The notes under the pieces were generated by a model that was not told where the DNA came from, searched no databases, and worked only from the letters and a program-made list of their open reading frames with translations. A DNA stretch of 64,000 nt, taken from positions 1 to 64,000 of the forward strand of contig CALCMD010000102.1 of NCBI GenBank assembly GCA_937965795.1, given 5' to 3'. The position numbers and the translations under genes are program-made. Below, piece by piece: positions 47,275-55,206 of this stretch (the stretch's first letter is position 1; the number at the start of each line of letters is the position of its first letter). This stretch comes from an uncultured Lachnospiraceae bacterium (GTDB lineage: Bacteria; Bacillota; Clostridia; Lachnospirales; Lachnospiraceae).

Positions 47275-47348
47275 GCTGGCCTGAAGTGTTGTACTGGGTG
47301 GTTTTGGCAGATTTCATCAAATTATCGAAAAAAATACAATCAGAGTTG

Positions 47349-47377
47349 TTGAGATTGAATATAGGTTGTGTTATAAT
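47349..47377 (+). promoter_or_regulatory. Promoter of the acetogenesis operon
   Basis: TTGAGA (47349-47354), 17-bp spacer, TATAAT (47372-47377), 78 bp before the first gene. The leader holds a small hairpin (GGTATG/CATACT at about 47391-47411). This is the best promoter candidate upstream of the nickel and Wood-Ljungdahl genes. Confidence 0.7.
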
Positions 47378-47455
47378 GTGTCTGTATAAGCAGGGGTATG
47401 TCCATACTCTGTTAAAAAAATAGCAAAATTATGGTGTGAAAGGAGGCAGAGGACG

Positions 47456-47881
47456 ATGCACCTGGTAAAAGATGAAAATGGAAATATCTGTGCACATACG
47501 CATGACCACGTACATCCCCATACACATGAAGGAAATCTGGAGCACACCCATGTTCACAGCCATGAACATGGTCATGAGCATGACCATAACCATACACATT
47601 CCCATGAGGAGCATTCCTGCGGACAGGATTCCTGTGGAGAATGTCAGGGGTGCGGACATGAACACGATGCGGTTGATAAAAATACTGCATTGCTGACGTA
47701 TATGTATCAGCATAATCAGAGTCATGCTGCGGAATTGGATCAGATGGCAGGAAAGCTTCAGCAGGAAGGAATGGACAAGGCTGCGGAGCAGATCAGAAGA
47801 GCAGTAGACGAGTTCCAGAAAGGAAATATGTATCTGAACCTGGCGCTTGCCATGGTGAAGGATGGAAAGCAGGAGGGGTAA
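47456..47881 (+). CDS. Histidine-rich nickel-binding protein (CooJ-like in composition)
   Basis: The 141-residue protein has about 20 histidines in its first 75 residues (runs such as HTHDHVHPHTH), then a Cys cluster SCGQDSCGECQGCG and a C-terminal helical half (about 78-141). His-rich tails of this kind bind nickel in CooJ, HypB and SlyD. Its place directly before cooT and the CODH genes suggests nickel storage or delivery for CODH/ACS; this is inference, as the C-terminal half was not matched to CooJ. AAAGGAGG precedes the ATG. The gene ends 3 bp before cooT. Confidence 0.75.
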   Translation: MHLVKDENGNICAHTHDHVHPHTHEGNLEHTHVHSHEHGHEHDHNHTHSHEEHSCGQDSCGECQGCGHEHDAVDKNTALLTYMYQHNQSHAAELDQMAGKLQQEGMDKAAEQIRRAVDEFQKGNMYLNLALAMVKDGKQEG

Positions 47882-47884
47882 CCT

Positions 47885-48076
47885 ATGTGTTTGGCTACAG
47901 TTTATAATAAAACACAGGAACCTGACAGCGTTATTTTACAGTTTGTCAGCAGACTGGAAGTGGACGGAACCACGATTACACTTACCGATGTGATGGGCGA
48001 GACATGCACGGTCGAAGGAAGTATCCGGTCGGTCGATCTTGCAGGAAGTACAGTTGTAATTAACTGCGTGGAGTAG
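47885..48076 (+). CDS. cooT: CooT family nickel-binding protein
   Basis: A 63-residue protein starting MCLATVY. In the CooT family the second-position cysteine of each subunit binds Ni(II) in a homodimer, and the rest is a small beta fold as seen here (VSRLEVDGTTITLTDVMGE, EGSIRSVDLAGSTVVINCV). It helps mature CODH. It lies between the His-rich gene and metF in the acetogenesis operon. Confidence 0.88.
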   Translation: MCLATVYNKTQEPDSVILQFVSRLEVDGTTITLTDVMGETCTVEGSIRSVDLAGSTVVINCVE

Positions 48077-48115
48077 CGGTTAAGATAAAAAAGGAAAATG
48101 TGGAGGTAGTTTTAA

Positions 48116-49036
48116 ATGGCAAAATTATCAGAAATGATGAAGGAAAAGCAGTTACTTTCTTTTGAGCTTTTCCCACCAAAAACAGACAAAGGCATGGCAA
48201 ATCTTCCAGGAACGATTGAAAAGCTCTGTGAGTTTCATCCGGAGTACATTTCCTGTACATATGGAGCCGGCGGCACAAATGTCGGAAAGAACCTGGATGT
48301 ATGTCAGATGATCAAGGATGCGGGAACCGTGCCGGTAACACACTTTACCTGTATCGGAAACACCCGTGAAGGAATTAAGGAACAGCTTGAGAACTATCTG
48401 AATCATGGAGTAGATCATATGCTGGCGCTTCGCGGCGATCTTCCGTTCGGATGGACGGGAACTGGCGGAGATTTCAAATATGCGACAGATCTGGTTGCTT
48501 TTGTACGGAAAGAGTTTGGCGACAAATTTGAAATTGCGGTAGCCGGTTCACCGGAAGGACATATTTCATGCCGCAGCCTGGATGCAGACGTGGCGGTCCT
48601 GAAACAGAAACAGGATAATGGCGCAGATTATATTATGACGCAGCTCTGCTGGGATATGGAGCAGTTTAAACGCTGGCAGGATAAACTGGACAAAGCAGGA
48701 ATTACCATGCCGGTTGATGTGGGCATTATGCCGATTCTTGATCAGGCAGCTACGATTAACATGGCTCTTTCACGTAACGCATGCGTAATGCCGCGCGCAC
48801 TGTGCGAGCTGATTTCAAAATACTGGATTTTCCCGAATCCGTTCGACAAGGAGCCGTTTGACGCAGCGGTTGATCAGAAGAAAGCGGACTTTAAGAAAGC
48901 AGGCATTGAGTACACCATCAAACAGATCGACGAGTACCGTGCGCTTGGTATTAATGGAATCCATCTGTACGCGCTGAATAAATGGAAAGATGTAACGGAT
49001 ATCATCAATGAGTCCGGCATCCGTACAATGGTTTAA
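48116..49036 (+). CDS. metF: Methylenetetrahydrofolate reductase
   Basis: The 306-residue FAD enzyme of the TIM-barrel type reduces methylene-THF to methyl-THF, the methyl donor for AcsE. The start FELFPPKTDKG, HFTCIGNTREGI, ALRGDLPFGW and the EGH motif of GSPEGHIS are family landmarks. The accessory zinc subunit MetV, found beside metF in several acetogens, is not encoded in the window, so this may be the MetF-only type or metV lies elsewhere. GGAGGT precedes the ATG. Confidence 0.93.
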   Translation: MAKLSEMMKEKQLLSFELFPPKTDKGMANLPGTIEKLCEFHPEYISCTYGAGGTNVGKNLDVCQMIKDAGTVPVTHFTCIGNTREGIKEQLENYLNHGVDHMLALRGDLPFGWTGTGGDFKYATDLVAFVRKEFGDKFEIAVAGSPEGHISCRSLDADVAVLKQKQDNGADYIMTQLCWDMEQFKRWQDKLDKAGITMPVDVGIMPILDQAATINMALSRNACVMPRALCELISKYWIFPNPFDKEPFDAAVDQKKADFKKAGIEYTIKQIDEYRALGINGIHLYALNKWKDVTDIINESGIRTMV

Positions 49037-49066
49037 ATTTTACTTTCCAAAAAGGAGTGCAGTTTT

Positions 49067-49846
49067 ATGTCATTTACTATAGCAGTCGCCGGAAAAGGCG
49101 GGGTTGGAAAGACAACGCTTTCCGGACTTTTGATCGATTATCTTTGCAGAAAGGGAAAAACTCCTGTCCTGGCAGTCGATGCAGATGCAAATTCCAATCT
49201 GAATGAAGTGCTGGGAATTGAGGTTGAAATGACTTTGGGGGAAATTCGGGAAGAAGTAACCAGAGCGGAGATGAGCAAAGAAAATCCGATTCCCAAAGGA
49301 ATGACGAAAGCAGATTATATGGAGTTTATGTTTAACCGCTGTCTGGCGGAAGCAGATGATTATGATTTGCTTGTAATGGGACGTTCACAGGGAAAAGGAT
49401 GCTATTGCTTCGTAAATGGCCTTTTACAGAGTCAGCTTGCAAAGCTGGCTCCTCACTATCCATATATTGTGGTAGACAATGAGGCGGGAATGGAGCATAT
49501 CAGCAGAGGGATTCTTCCGAAGGTCAACACCTTCATTTTGATCAGCGACTGTTCCAGACGGGGCGTGCAGGCGGTGGGGCGCATCGCAGAACTGATTCGG
49601 GAATGCGAGATGAAGCCGGATTCCATCGGCCTGATTATTAATCGAGCCCCAAATGGAGAACTGAACGAAGGAACAAAGGAAGAAATTGAAAAGCAGGGAC
49701 TGCATCTGCTTGGCGTTATTCCGCAGGACACAGACGTTTATGAGTATGATTGCGACGGAAAGCCGACGGTAGAACTGCCGGAGACTTCTCCGGTCAGAAA
49801 AGCATTGTATGATATTTTAGACAATCTTTTCGAAAAACAGATTTAA
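49067..49846 (+). CDS. cooC: CODH nickel-insertion ATPase CooC (copy 1)
   Basis: The 259-residue MinD/SIMIBI-type ATPase has GKGGVGKTT (9-17), DADANSNLNEVLG and, in the dimer interface, C112-Y-C114 (KGCYCFVNG); the same CxC spacing holds the nickel in characterised CooC. It inserts nickel into the C-cluster of CODH. It starts 30 bp after metF and is followed by a hairpin and acsA. AAGGAG precedes the ATG. Confidence 0.92.
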   Translation: MSFTIAVAGKGGVGKTTLSGLLIDYLCRKGKTPVLAVDADANSNLNEVLGIEVEMTLGEIREEVTRAEMSKENPIPKGMTKADYMEFMFNRCLAEADDYDLLVMGRSQGKGCYCFVNGLLQSQLAKLAPHYPYIVVDNEAGMEHISRGILPKVNTFILISDCSRRGVQAVGRIAELIRECEMKPDSIGLIINRAPNGELNEGTKEEIEKQGLHLLGVIPQDTDVYEYDCDGKPTVELPETSPVRKALYDILDNLFEKQI

Positions 49847-49848
49847 AT

Positions 49849-49872
49849 CTCCCCTTACCGGAAGGGGAGTTT
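49849..49872 (+). terminator. Attenuator or terminator hairpin between cooC and acsA
   Basis: CTCCCCTT pairs with AAGGGGAG, followed by a short TTT. A second hairpin TATCCCAT/ATGGGATA lies at 49886-49909. Weak T tracts suggest partial termination or mRNA processing rather than a full stop. Confidence 0.55.
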
Positions 49873-49953
49873 AAAAGAAGAAAAATATCCCATGGGGGCG
49901 GATGGGATAAAATCGCCTATGATGTAAGATCCAAATTTTTAAGGAGGTTTATG

Positions 49954-51846
49954 ATGGGAAACTTTAAATTAACATCAGTAGAGGAATTTGAGGCGGCTAC
50001 CGCGAAATTGCTGGAAACAGGCAAGAAGGTCGGAGCGGACGCATGGCAGTACAGGGTTGCAAATCAGACTCCTCATTGTAAGTTCGGCGAGCAGGGCGTT
50101 TGCTGTAGAATCTGTTCTATGGGTCCATGCCGTATTACACCAAAGGCTCCAAGAGGAATCTGCGGATGTGACGCACATGGTATCGTAGCAAGAAATTACC
50201 TGAAATTTACAGCAGGCGGCGCAGCGACACATTCAGATCACGGACGTGAAATCTGCAACACCCTGTATCATGCAAAACCGGAAGGCCCTTACAAGGTAAA
50301 AGATCCGGAGAAACTGATTCGTATCGCAAAGGAATGGGGCGTAGAGACGGAAGGAAAAGATATTTATGATCTGGCTCATGAGATGGCGGTTCTCGGAATG
50401 GGAGAGTACGGAAAGGTATTCGGGAACCAGAACTTCATTAAGAGAGCGCCGCAGCATACGCAGGAGCTCTGGCAGAAAGAAGAAATTGCTCCACGCGCGA
50501 TTGACCGTGAGGTATCCTGTTCCTTACATATGACACATATGGGATGCTCCTCCAAGCCGGAAGCGCTGATCAGACAGTCTCTGCGTGCAGGTCTTTCTGA
50601 CGGCTGGGGCGGTTCTATGGCGGGTACAGAGTTCTCAGATGTGCTGTTTGGTACGCCGAAGCCAATCGATACCGAAGCGAACCTCGGCGTTATGGAAAAA
50701 GACAATGTAAATATTGTCGTTCACGGACATGACCCGTCATTATCCGAGATGATCTGCGAATATGCAGATGACCCTGAAATGATCGCATACGCAAAAGAAA
50801 AGGGTGCAAAGGGCATTACCGTTTCCGGCGTCTGCTGTACTTCAAATGAGGTGGCTATGCGCCGCGGTATTCCGATGGCAGGTAACTTCTTACAGCAGGA
50901 AAATGTAGTATTGACAGGCGCCTGTGAGGCAATCGTTGTTGACGTACAGTGCATTTTCCCCGCACTTGGGCCACTGAGCAAATGTTTCCATACAAAATTT
51001 GTAACGACATCGCCAATCGCACAGATGCCGGATTCCGAGTTTATTCGCTTTGAGGCTGACACGGCGGCTGAGAATGCAAAAGCGATCGTAAAGATGGCGA
51101 TTGATAATTTCGTAAACAGAAAGCCGGAGCTGGTATACATTCCGGATATGAAGCAGAAGGCAACCGTAGGTTATTCAGTAGAAGCGATTGTTAAGACCCT
51201 GGATGGCGTTACGAATTCACAGGTAGACGAAACCGGAACAACGAAGCCGTTAATTGAGTGTATTACTTCCGGCGTTATCCGTGGCGCGGTAGCTATGGTA
51301 GGATGTAACAATCCAAAGATCAGACCGGATTCCGCACATATTGATCTGATGAAAAAACTGATCGCAAACGATATCATCGTCGTTGCCTCCGGATGTTCCG
51401 CACAGGCTGCTGCAAAAGCAGGTCTGATGGATAAAGAAGCAAAGGAACTCTGCGGCGCAGGTTTGAAACGTGTATGTGAACTGGCGGATATTCCTCCGGT
51501 ACTGCATATGGGTTCCTGTGTAGATATTTCACGTATGATGGTTCTGGTGGCAGAGCTGGCAAAGGATTCCGGCCTGAATATTTCCCAGCTTCCGGTTGTA
51601 GGATGCGCGCCGGAGTGGATGTCTGAGAAGGCAGTATCCATCGGTAACTATGTAGTGGCTACAGGTCTTGACACCTTCCTGGGTGTAGATCCGTACGTAT
51701 CTGGTTCCAGCGAGGTTGCAGAACTGCTGACAGGCGGCATCCGTGACTGGGTAGAGGCGGCTTATACGGTAGAGAAAGATATTGACAAACTGGGCGATGC
51801 CATGATTGCAAGAATCGAAGAGAAGAGAGAGGCAATCGGTATCTAA
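49954..51846 (+). CDS. acsA: Carbon monoxide dehydrogenase catalytic subunit (CODH, Ni-type)
   Basis: The 630-residue subunit reduces CO2 to CO at its Ni-Fe-S C-cluster. N-terminal cysteines of the D- and B-clusters are in GVCCRICSMGPCRITP and GICGCDAHG; C-cluster ligands appear further on in ASGCSAQAAAKAG, HMGSCVDISRM and VVGCAPEWMSEKA. It would join AcsB in the bifunctional CODH/ACS complex. ATG 49954 is 6 bp after AAGGAGG; ATG 49951 is only 3 bp away. Confidence 0.96.
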   Translation: MGNFKLTSVEEFEAATAKLLETGKKVGADAWQYRVANQTPHCKFGEQGVCCRICSMGPCRITPKAPRGICGCDAHGIVARNYLKFTAGGAATHSDHGREICNTLYHAKPEGPYKVKDPEKLIRIAKEWGVETEGKDIYDLAHEMAVLGMGEYGKVFGNQNFIKRAPQHTQELWQKEEIAPRAIDREVSCSLHMTHMGCSSKPEALIRQSLRAGLSDGWGGSMAGTEFSDVLFGTPKPIDTEANLGVMEKDNVNIVVHGHDPSLSEMICEYADDPEMIAYAKEKGAKGITVSGVCCTSNEVAMRRGIPMAGNFLQQENVVLTGACEAIVVDVQCIFPALGPLSKCFHTKFVTTSPIAQMPDSEFIRFEADTAAENAKAIVKMAIDNFVNRKPELVYIPDMKQKATVGYSVEAIVKTLDGVTNSQVDETGTTKPLIECITSGVIRGAVAMVGCNNPKIRPDSAHIDLMKKLIANDIIVVASGCSAQAAAKAGLMDKEAKELCGAGLKRVCELADIPPVLHMGSCVDISRMMVLVAELAKDSGLNISQLPVVGCAPEWMSEKAVSIGNYVVATGLDTFLGVDPYVSGSSEVAELLTGGIRDWVEAAYTVEKDIDKLGDAMIARIEEKREAIGI

Positions 51847-51876
51847 AATAGAAAAAGCGGTAAAGGATGAATCACT

Positions 51877-52632
51877 ATGAAGATTGCAGTAACCGGAAAG
51901 GGCGGCGTGGGTAAAACCACTTTTGCCGCCACACTGGCAAGATTGTATGCAGAGGAAGGCAGGACTGTCCTGGCGGCAGATGTAGACCCGGATGCAAATT
52001 TGGGCCTTGCACTTGGATTCCCGGAAGATTTGCTGGATTCCATCGTTCCAATTACAAAGATGCGTAAGCTGGTGCAGGAGCGCACCGGTGCGAATGACGA
52101 TAATAAATTTTATAAGATTAACCCAAAGGTAAACGATATTCCCGACACTTATTCCAAGACCTGCAACGGAGTAAAGCTTCTGGTACTTGGAACGGTGGAT
52201 ACGGCTGGAAGCGGCTGTGTGTGCCCGGAACATGTCATGCTTCGGCGGATTATCAATCATCTGGTGCTTCGCAGCGATGATGTGGTGATTCTCGATATGG
52301 AAGCGGGACTGGAACATCTGGGACGGGGAACGACTGCGGGAATGGATCAGTTTGTGGTAGTCATTGAACCGGGAGCCAGAAGCATTCAGACCTATAAAAA
52401 CGTAAAGAGGCTGGCCGAGGGGCTGGGCGTGAAGCAGGTGCGCGTCGTAGCGAATAAAGTACGGAACAGAGCAGATGAAGAATTTATCAAATCCAGAATT
52501 CCAGAAGAGGATCTTTTAGGATTCATTCACTATAATGAGGAAGTCATTGATGCGGACCGCCAGGGAAAATCACCTTTTGATTTCGGCGGGGAAGCGATCA
52601 GTGAAATCAGAAAAATAAAAGAAAAAATGTAA
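51877..52632 (+). CDS. cooC: CODH/ACS nickel-insertion ATPase CooC (copy 2, AcsF position), end altered by an inserted element
   Basis: The 251-residue ATPase has GKGGVGKTT and the metal-binding C114-V-C116 (GSGCVCPEH). Lying between acsA and acsB it fits AcsF, which helps fill the ACS A-cluster. The stop codon TAA (52630-52632) is part of the left end (GTAAC) of a family-A element. Removing the element and one target copy restores a frame reading KIKEKIDKSNS to a TGA at 52787-52789, so the insertion replaced about six residues with one methionine. The P-loop and CxC motif are untouched; function is probably kept. Confidence 0.9.
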   Translation: MKIAVTGKGGVGKTTFAATLARLYAEEGRTVLAADVDPDANLGLALGFPEDLLDSIVPITKMRKLVQERTGANDDNKFYKINPKVNDIPDTYSKTCNGVKLLVLGTVDTAGSGCVCPEHVMLRRIINHLVLRSDDVVILDMEAGLEHLGRGTTAGMDQFVVVIEPGARSIQTYKNVKRLAEGLGVKQVRVVANKVRNRADEEFIKSRIPEEDLLGFIHYNEEVIDADRQGKSPFDFGGEAISEIRKIKEKM

Positions 52633-52762
52633 CTATTCAGAACAGGTCGAAGCACTTGCTGCTGAGACCGTGAAAACATGATTCAAGAGTGCAAAAATCC
52701 CATCGTCGAAGACGATTTTCATGGATTTTTGCATCGTAACTGTGAAGGTACTGAACAGTTAC
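52629..52762. repeat. Family-A miniature element (copy A3), 134 bp, in the CODH/ACS operon
   Basis: Terminal repeats GTAACTATTCAG and CTGAACAGTTAC; perfect target duplication GAAAAAAT (52621-52628 and 52763-52770). Central hairpin as in copy A2, which differs at two positions. It supplies the stop codon of the second cooC and stands 42 bp before the acsB start. The strong hairpin could lower or process transcription into acsB. Confidence 0.92.
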
Positions 52763-52804
52763 GAAAAAATCGATAAATCAAATAGCTGATTGGAGGTATT
52801 AACA

Positions 52805-54928
52805 GTGACATTATTTGATGTTGTATTTAGTGGAAACGATGCCGTATACGGTCTGACAGAGGGCGCAATCAATGACGCTATCGAAAAACATGGGGCAGAT
52901 AAAGCAATTGCTTTCCCTGACACCGCATACAGTCTGCCATGCTACTATGGCGTAACAGGCACAAAGGTTTCGACGCTTGGCGAGCTGAAAGATGCTCTGG
53001 GAGTCGTAAAGAGTCTGATGACAAGAGAAAAACGTCTGAATGACGCTTTTATGTCAGGCGTGGCTACCGCTCTGTGTGCAGAGTTTATTGAAGTGTTAAA
53101 ATATATGGATGGCGCTGCGCCATACGAGGCTCCGTGCTATGGACATCTGGGCGACGCGATTATCCGTGAGCTTGGCGTACCTCTTGTAACAGGGGATATC
53201 CCAGGCGTCGCAGTTATCCTGGGAGCAGCGCCTACCGCGCAGGAAGGCGTTGACCTGGTTAAGAGCTATCAGGCACAGGGTATTCTGGTAACGCTGGTAG
53301 GCGGTATTATCGACCAGTGCGAAGAGCTGGGCTACAAGACAGGTGCAAACGTACGTGTGATTCCGCTTGGAAAAGATGTTACCAGCGTGATTCATGTGGT
53401 ATCCGTTGCAGTCAGGGCTGCTCTGATCTTCGGCAATATCCAGCCGGGCGACGCAACAGGACTTATGAAATATACCTTCGAGCGTGTTCCAGCATTTGTA
53501 AATGCGTTCGCACCGCTTGATCCGGTCATTGTTGCATGTGGAGCAGGCGCTATCGCACTTGGATTCCCGGTTATCACAAACGAGGAGACTTTCCGCGTAC
53601 CGAAGAGCCTGATTGTCCAGAAAGACGTTTCCAAGTTTAATGCAACTTCTCTGGAAGCAAGAGATATTAAGATTAAGATTACAAATATTGACATTCCGGT
53701 AGCATTTGCTTCTGCGTTTGAGGGTGAGATTATCCGCCGCGGCGACATGCAGGTAGAGTTTGACGGTTCCAGAGTAGACTGCTGCGAGCTGGTACTTGCA
53801 AAAGAGGCCAGCGAGATCGAGGATCACAAGATTGAAATTATTGGACCGGATATTGATGAGATGGCAGTCGGCAGTAAGAACAGCATCGCATACGTAGTAG
53901 AAGTAGCCGGAAAGACCATGCAGGCAGATTTCGAGCCGGTATTTGAGCGTAAGTTCCACTCCTATCTGAACTGCATCGAAGGCGTTATGCACACCGGACA
54001 GCGTGACATGATTCGTATTCGTGTCAGCAAAGATGCGTTTGCAGCCGGATTCCGTGCAAAACATATCGGTGAAGTGCTCTATGCAAAGGTTAAGAGCGAG
54101 TTCGCAGCCGTAGTGGATAAGTGCCAGGTTAAAATTTATACAGACCCGGCTGAGTGTACAAGAATTCGTCATGAGGTAGCTACGCCGATGTTCGATAAAC
54201 GAGATGAGAGACTTATGACACTGACAGATGAAGGCGTAGACGTATACTATAGCTGTATCATGTGTCAGGCGTTCTCACCGAGCCACGTATGTGTGGTTAC
54301 GCCGGAAAGACTTGGACTCTGCGGCGCAGTTTCATGGCTTGACGCCAAGGCGACGCATCAGCTTGATCCGGAAGGACCGTGTCAGGTCATCACAAAAGAA
54401 CGTGTGATCGACGAGAGAATCGGAGAGTACGAGGATGTCAACGAAGCAGTTCGTAAATTCTCCCAGGGCGCTCTGGAAGATGTATCTCTGTACTCCATCA
54501 TTGAAAAACCGATGACTTCCTGCGGATGCTTCGAGTGTATCTGCGGTATCGAGCCTCTGTCAAACGGCGTATGTATTGCAAACCGCGAGTACGCAGGCAT
54601 GACCCCGATCGGTATGACCTTCCCAGAGCTGGCTTCCATGACAGGCGGCGGCGTTCAGACGCCGGGCTTTATGGGACATGGAAAGCACTTCATCGCTTCC
54701 AAAAAGTTTATGAAGGCAGAAGGCGGCGTTGGAAGAATCGTATGGATGCCGAAGGACCTGAAAGACCAGGTAGCGGAAAGACTGAACGAGACGGCAAAAG
54801 AGCTGTACGGTATCGAAAACTTCGTAGATATGATCGGTGATGAGACGGTTGCGGAAGATCCGGAAACATTGCTGGCATTCCTGGAGGAAAAAGGCCATCC
54901 GGCTTTGACGATGGAACCAATGATGTAA
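52805..54928 (+). CDS. acsB: CO-methylating acetyl-CoA synthase (ACS)
   Basis: The 707-residue enzyme joins CO, the methyl group of AcsCD and CoA at its Ni-Ni-Fe4S4 A-cluster. A-cluster cysteines lie in IMCQAFSPSHVCVV, LGLCGAVSW and SCGCFECICGIEP. The start is GTG 52805 with GGAGG about 8 bp upstream, giving the usual TLFDVVFSGNDAVYGLTEG. Length is close to that of Moorella AcsB (about 730). The family-A element lies just upstream, in the spacer to cooC. Confidence 0.96.
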   Translation: MTLFDVVFSGNDAVYGLTEGAINDAIEKHGADKAIAFPDTAYSLPCYYGVTGTKVSTLGELKDALGVVKSLMTREKRLNDAFMSGVATALCAEFIEVLKYMDGAAPYEAPCYGHLGDAIIRELGVPLVTGDIPGVAVILGAAPTAQEGVDLVKSYQAQGILVTLVGGIIDQCEELGYKTGANVRVIPLGKDVTSVIHVVSVAVRAALIFGNIQPGDATGLMKYTFERVPAFVNAFAPLDPVIVACGAGAIALGFPVITNEETFRVPKSLIVQKDVSKFNATSLEARDIKIKITNIDIPVAFASAFEGEIIRRGDMQVEFDGSRVDCCELVLAKEASEIEDHKIEIIGPDIDEMAVGSKNSIAYVVEVAGKTMQADFEPVFERKFHSYLNCIEGVMHTGQRDMIRIRVSKDAFAAGFRAKHIGEVLYAKVKSEFAAVVDKCQVKIYTDPAECTRIRHEVATPMFDKRDERLMTLTDEGVDVYYSCIMCQAFSPSHVCVVTPERLGLCGAVSWLDAKATHQLDPEGPCQVITKERVIDERIGEYEDVNEAVRKFSQGALEDVSLYSIIEKPMTSCGCFECICGIEPLSNGVCIANREYAGMTPIGMTFPELASMTGGGVQTPGFMGHGKHFIASKKFMKAEGGVGRIVWMPKDLKDQVAERLNETAKELYGIENFVDMIGDETVAEDPETLLAFLEEKGHPALTMEPMM

Positions 54929-55126
54929 CACGTCAGAAAGAAAGCAAGCACGAGCAAAGCGAGTATTTGCTTTCAACTGACGTGTTAGTGACAGAATCAT
55001 GAGTGTGCGAAGGCACACGGCGGGCGTATATACGCCCGGATTCTGGAACTTGGAAGTCTTGAACCTGAGCACAATCAAAGCGAGTATTTGCTTTTACGGA
55101 AAAACCCATTTACCCAGGGCTTTTTC
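54927..55126. other. Structured intergenic region between acsB and acsD
   Basis: It begins with AACACGTCAG pairing with CTGACGTGTT (54927-54936, 54977-54986). Then CAGAATC (54992-54998) pairs with GATTCTG (55039-55045), enclosing GTGTGC-gaag-GCACAC (55003-55018) and the perfect 18-bp palindrome CGGGCGTATATACGCCCG (55021-55038): a three-way junction. A 19-bp direct repeat CAAAGCGAGTATTTGCTTT occurs at 54955-54973 and 55076-55094. A weak terminator-like AAACCC/GGGCTTTTT ends the region. No gene is seen. It may be a mobile repeat, an RNA processing signal or an attenuator. Confidence 0.65.
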
Positions 55127-55142
55127 ATTGATTTTTATGGAT

Positions 55143-55179
55143 GACTGTTGTAAAATGATTATAATGTTTTACAACAGTC
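55143..55179. promoter_or_regulatory. 13-bp perfect inverted repeat around TATAAT before acsD
   Basis: GACTGTTGTAAAA (55143-55155) and TTTTACAACAGTC (55167-55179) flank an 11-nt loop that contains TATAAT (55160-55165). It is 28 bp before the acsD start. No good -35 is seen at 17 bp, so it is either a regulated promoter with an overlapping operator or an mRNA hairpin. Confidence 0.5.
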
Positions 55180-55206
55180 AAAAGACATGAAGGAGGATAT
55201 TATAAA

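Noticed and set aside
46505..47320. 271-codon minus-strand frame opposite the ABC ATPase
   Set aside because: It runs through a terminator and shows no recognisable domain.
53096..54172. 358-codon open frame on the minus strand opposite acsB
   Set aside because: The acsB product is certain. The antisense product is Cys- and Asn-rich without domains.
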